This document shows, piece by piece, positions 61,701-64,000 of a DNA stretch of 64,000 nucleotides. Both the position numbers and the translations under genes were made by a program. Each line of letters opens with the position of its first letter. The first letter of the stretch is position 1. The notes under the pieces were generated by a model. It was not told the DNA's origin and did not search any database. It was given only the letters and a program-made list of their open reading frames with translations. The stretch comes from Juglans regia (lineage: Eukaryota > Streptophyta > Magnoliopsida > Fagales > Juglandaceae): assembly GCF_001411555.2 (NCBI RefSeq), contig NC_049906.1, positions 128,781-192,780 of the forward strand. Direction: 5' to 3'.

Positions 61701-61783
61701 CATCTGCTTTTGGTGAAGACCAAAGTGGGGGTTCTGCAACTCGCCTAACAGTAGAAGATCTTAAATATCTCTTTATGGTCTAA
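43701..61783 (+). CDS. CHR28: SNF2-family helicase with RING finger, CHR27/CHR28 (FRG) type
   Basis: Exons 43701-43810, 43910-44115, 44208-44842, 45808-45879, 45959-46036, 46128-47037, 48251-48381, 53754-53975, 54787-55350, 55666-55875 and 61679-61783 join in one frame of about 1080 aa, all with GT-AG ends. Order: acidic N-terminus with [18 protein letters not shown]2 ATPase with [14 protein letters not shown] (Walker A, about 368), [12 protein letters not shown] (motif II, DEAQ, about 581) and LSGTPIQN; a C3HC4 RING (about 785-824: CRVC, CGHVFC, CYQC, CPAPGC); and the helicase C lobe with [11 protein letters not shown], then [21 protein letters not shown]. It ends DLKYLFMV. This is the Rad5/HLTF-like plant group linked in Arabidopsis with siRNA-associated DNA methylation; nuclear. 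The start at 43701 sits right after an AG acceptor; an ATG at about 43978 (MPEMDFID) is an alternative. Exon 2 could run on to 44175 in the same phase. The introns 48382-53753 and 55876-61678 are packed with LINEs, yet nothing in the exons is broken. Confidence 0.9.
49380..52250 (+). mobile_element. L1-type LINE in helicase intron, internally deleted
   Basis: Begins within the ORF1 tail ([19 protein letters not shown] wording). ORF2 starts at about 49588 with [20 protein letters not shown], an endonuclease start. After about 50710 the RT core is missing: the sequence jumps to [20 protein letters not shown] and [10 protein letters not shown], without the FADD motif. The zf-RVT part (51494-52145) keeps [20 protein letters not shown] and [18 protein letters not shown]. 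It ends in a 3' UTR and an AT run (52225-52250). Many stops. Same strand as the host gene. Confidence 0.8.
51183..51210 (+). repeat. T-run and G-run homopolymers inside the LINE
   Basis: About nine T followed by 19 G. In the related LINE at 59490 the same place reads GGTCTCGAGAGGGGTTGG. This is either slippage expansion or an assembly fault. Confidence 0.85.
52255..52815 (+). mobile_element. Short LINE 3'-end unit (zf-RVT)
   Basis: Reads [20 protein letters not shown], then [20 protein letters not shown] and [14 protein letters not shown]. It starts at the zf-RVT domain and ends in a truncated 3' UTR without a poly(A) tail, directly before the next unit. Confidence 0.75.
52818..53690 (+). 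mobile_element. Short LINE 3'-end unit, interrupted by a MITE
   Basis: Starts [14 protein letters not shown], the beginning of zf-RVT, and goes on with [22 protein letters not shown] wording and WMERNERCF. It is split by the MITE at 53272-53470 and resumes at 53474 with AATGACAGAGCG. The 3' UTR ends ATAATAAAATCTCTTATCAG. Confidence 0.75.
53272..53470. mobile_element. Tourist-like MITE, copy 4, nested in a LINE
   Basis: 199 bp with termini GGCTCAGTTTGGATAG and CTATCCAAACCTAACC, flanked by TTA at 53269-53271 and 53471-53473. Joining the flanks restores the LINE reading (ERSF-like, as at 430). Confidence 0.85.
56668..60523 (+). mobile_element. L1-type LINE in the last helicase intron
   Basis: ORF1 tail at 56776-57527 ([33 protein letters not shown]). 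ORF2 starts at 57525 with [17 protein letters not shown]. Endonuclease pieces run to about 58170. The RT has only its first part ([18 protein letters not shown] at 59029-59086), then a jump to [16 protein letters not shown]. zf-RVT (59375-60441) is nearly open: [53 protein letters not shown]. Poly(A) at 60515-60523. Host-sense orientation, dead. Confidence 0.8.
60524..61096 (+). mobile_element. Short LINE 3'-end unit after the LINE
   Basis: Starts TTTGGTGCCCCTCTAAGAAAGGGAAG, matching the zf-RVT start [10 protein letters not shown] of the copy just before it. It ends CAATAAAATTTTGTTTACC and an A run (61085-61096). TTAAGAGTGG follows at 61099-61108 and also lies at 56658-56667, before the full LINE. 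Confidence 0.75.
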
Positions 61784-62590
61784 ACTCCATGTTCCCATTT
61801 CCTCCGAATTCTTCAGATTTTAGTAATTATGCTCTCTTGATATTTGCCTAAAAGGGAAAATGAGGAGGTTCGAAGAGTCGAATTTGAATCTTGATCAGTA
61901 TAGGTGGCAGCGAGATCTTATGTGGCTGCACTTATAAGGGCCTTCTCATCCTGTGGCCCATCAGCCTAATGAGTTGGTGATCTTGATGGTAACTTACACG
62001 AGTTTTGATTCCCAGAAAGGGCATTTTTGTTCTCATAGATGGTAAAATGGCGAGAAGCCACCTGTAGATATTCTAACTAATTTATTTGCACTCGGAGGAT
62101 CTAGGTTTTGTAGTTGACATTTTCCATTTATTAAAATGTTAGTTGTGTATAATTTTGTTGCCCTTGTAATGTATTTGACGAAATCATAGGAGGTGCTCAG
62201 ATGATTACTCTCACTCACAAATTTCTATGATTTCTCAAGTGGCTAGAAAACTTAAGGGTGTTCCAATCTGGCTGCTGTTTGTTCAATTCCTGGTAGAAAA
62301 TGTAAAGTTCTCCGGTATAAACGTTGATGGATACAACTTCATTGAATCATCACTTTGCAATGAAAGGCTGGATTGAAGGAGCACAAAAGATGGAAGAGAA
62401 ATTAAAGACGACTGGTGGTCTCCACTCTCCACTAGGTGAAGGTACATTTTCACTACATAACCTTTTAGTTGTCTATGAAAATTATGAGATGCCCACATCT
62501 AGGTAGGGAGGAAAGTGGGGTAAAGGGTATGTGGACCCTACTAAATTAGAACGGTGGCCTCTGTCTGATCGGATGACTGGTGGATCACAT

Positions 62591-62605
62591 GCACGCGCGC
62601 GCGCG

Positions 62606-62652
<47 letters not shown>
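62591..62652. repeat. (CG)n(TA)n microsatellite
   Basis: A CG run of about 16 bases followed by an AT run of more than 40. Confidence 0.9.
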
Positions 62653-62654
<2 letters not shown>

Positions 62655-63396
62655 ACTTGCGCCTGCACACAATCTGCTCCGTACGGTAATTTTAAACTAA
62701 AATACTAGTAATGAACTCATTTACTGCGGAATACAGGGAAAAAAAAAGTTTGATAGGAAAGGAAGCACTTTACAGATGGGTAATCTCGTGATTGTGTTCA
62801 TGGTAGCATTTGTCAAGTATCTATCCGTTAAGAGTGATCAGAAAGTCGAGAAAATTATTGCATACGTGGAACTTGTCGTCGAGTTTAAAGCCTCTCACCC
62901 TATTGGAATGGAAGTTACCTTTCTAAGATCCGGTAGAATGAGCTCAAAGGGCAGGAAGCAGTCGAGAAATAGTTGAGGTGATGAAGGATGCTCTATTGTG
63001 AAGGGTACTGGTTTAAGGCTCAGGTCCAGTCTGAAACCGGAAAGTATATCCTAAATGATGCTAAGTTACCTTTTATTGATTCACTTTTACTAATTTCACT
63101 AACAAAAATTCCAACTTTTGTAGGCCTCTAAAGTTCTCACGAGACCCAAGGAGAGGGTTGATAAGGTAGAAAAGTCCTCCGAGATACAATCTGACCCCCC
63201 AATCTGAAAAGGGGGAAAAGTAATATATGTTAATATCAAGCTTTCAAAATTGGGAAAAGCAAGTGCCTTTGTAAAAGTCATTTGCTTGCATGCACTTTAA
63301 CAAGGGTCACGCCAGAGGTCGACCAAAGCTCCTAGTCACATGTCTACATTGGTGGGGGCTCCCTTGTCTCATTATTCAAACACTACAGCAGCCTCT

Positions 63397-63400
<4 letters not shown>

Positions 63401-63427
<27 letters not shown>
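63401..63427. repeat. (GA)n microsatellite
   Basis: GAGAGA run of about 27 bases. Confidence 0.9.
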
Positions 63428-63429
<2 letters not shown>

Positions 63430-64000
63430 TTGTCCACCCACCATCAGTAGAGAATAGAGACTGCTTATATTGAATGAAAGGGATGCACTGGAGACACGCT
63501 GTTATGGCACATAAAAGGGTTTAATGACTCTTGATTTTGCGATTTGTTTGGACCGTCTTCAGATCTTTTTTGTTTTTCTCTCAAGATTTCTCTTGCATGG
63601 GCTCTTCTAAAGAACATTATAACTTGGAGATCGTTTCTGCGTCTTACTTCAGTTGAACAAAGCAAAGCACAGTCCATAATTAATTACATTAACCAGAAAG
63701 GTAGCCAGACGCATTACAGCATTAATTAATACCTTGATAACTTCTTGTGTTACACAATGCGATTGAGAAGAATACAACTACGAGCAGCAAAATTCATAGC
63801 ATATGTTTGTATCAAATCCCACAAACACATTAGCCCTCACATGTCATGTACATGCGTACATGTATATGTATATATACTCTAATAACACGAATAAAACTAG
63901 GTCTAACAAAATTCACAGTGTCTTCTTCACTTTCACTTATAGCCAAAAATCAGGAAAGTGTCGTTTTCTTTTCGCTCAGCAAACGTTTGGACCGAATCCC

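Larger units (their letters stand above)
61784..64000. other. 3' flank of the helicase gene and intergenic DNA
   Basis: The first few hundred bases are presumably 3' UTR. Short open frames at 62324-62506 and 62776-62976 are not recognised. Microsatellites at 62591-62652 and 63401-63427. Nothing else supported. Confidence 0.4.

Noticed and set aside
1..64000. CRISPR arrays, operons, bacterial or organellar genes, tRNA and rRNA genes
   Set aside because: None seen. Tandem repeats here are micro- and minisatellites, and gene structure is nuclear plant type.

Overview
The window reads as nuclear DNA of a woody eudicot. The signs are GT-AG introns in conserved plant genes, plant L1-type LINEs, Copia and Gypsy LTR elements, Tourist-like MITEs, and very AT-rich intergenic DNA with many microsatellites. 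The style of the repeats suggests Fagales (walnut, pecan, oak group), but that is an inference. Nothing prokaryotic or organellar was seen.

Genes, left to right. (1) The last four exons of a prolyl oligopeptidase (S9) gene, + strand, 701-2782; the 5' part lies outside the window. (2) A single-exon DUF6817-type gene, + strand, 12765-14048. (3) A secreted leucine-rich-repeat protein gene, + strand, 23543-25336, with a TATA box. (4) A broken HMGB6-like HMG-box gene, - strand, 26203-27444, tail to tail with gene 3. (5) A small conserved plant protein of 68 aa, - strand, 36614-36820. (6) A long CHR27/CHR28-type SNF2-RING helicase gene, + strand, 43701-61783, with 11 coding exons that join into an open frame of about 1080 aa.

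The rest is largely mobile DNA. There is a nearly complete but decayed L1 LINE (4639-11144, - strand), a decayed Copia element (14833-18500, - strand), a hAT transposase relic (18.5-19.0 kb), a Gypsy LTR with its primer-binding remnant (19111-20690), a PIF/Harbinger 5' relic behind a minisatellite (28.2-29.2 kb), and several RNase H ends of LINEs (31.4-34.0 and 38.3-39.0 kb). A 585-bp retroposon has a perfect 14-bp target duplication (41746-42358). Four full-length Tourist-like MITEs carry TTA/TAA duplications.

Two introns of the helicase gene (5.4 and 5.8 kb) are filled with sense-oriented LINE copies, and one of these holds a MITE. The gene nevertheless keeps every splice site and its frame.

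I found no new multi-gene system. The most interesting points are the LINE-swollen but intact helicase gene, a possible short non-autonomous LINE-derived family made of the zinc-finger/3'-end segment, the decay of the HMGB6-like gene with an LTR inside it, and the young retroposon of unknown source. Gene neighbourhoods recall Arabidopsis At1g50380/At1g50410 and At5g23400/At5g23420. Those locus names come from memory and were not checked.
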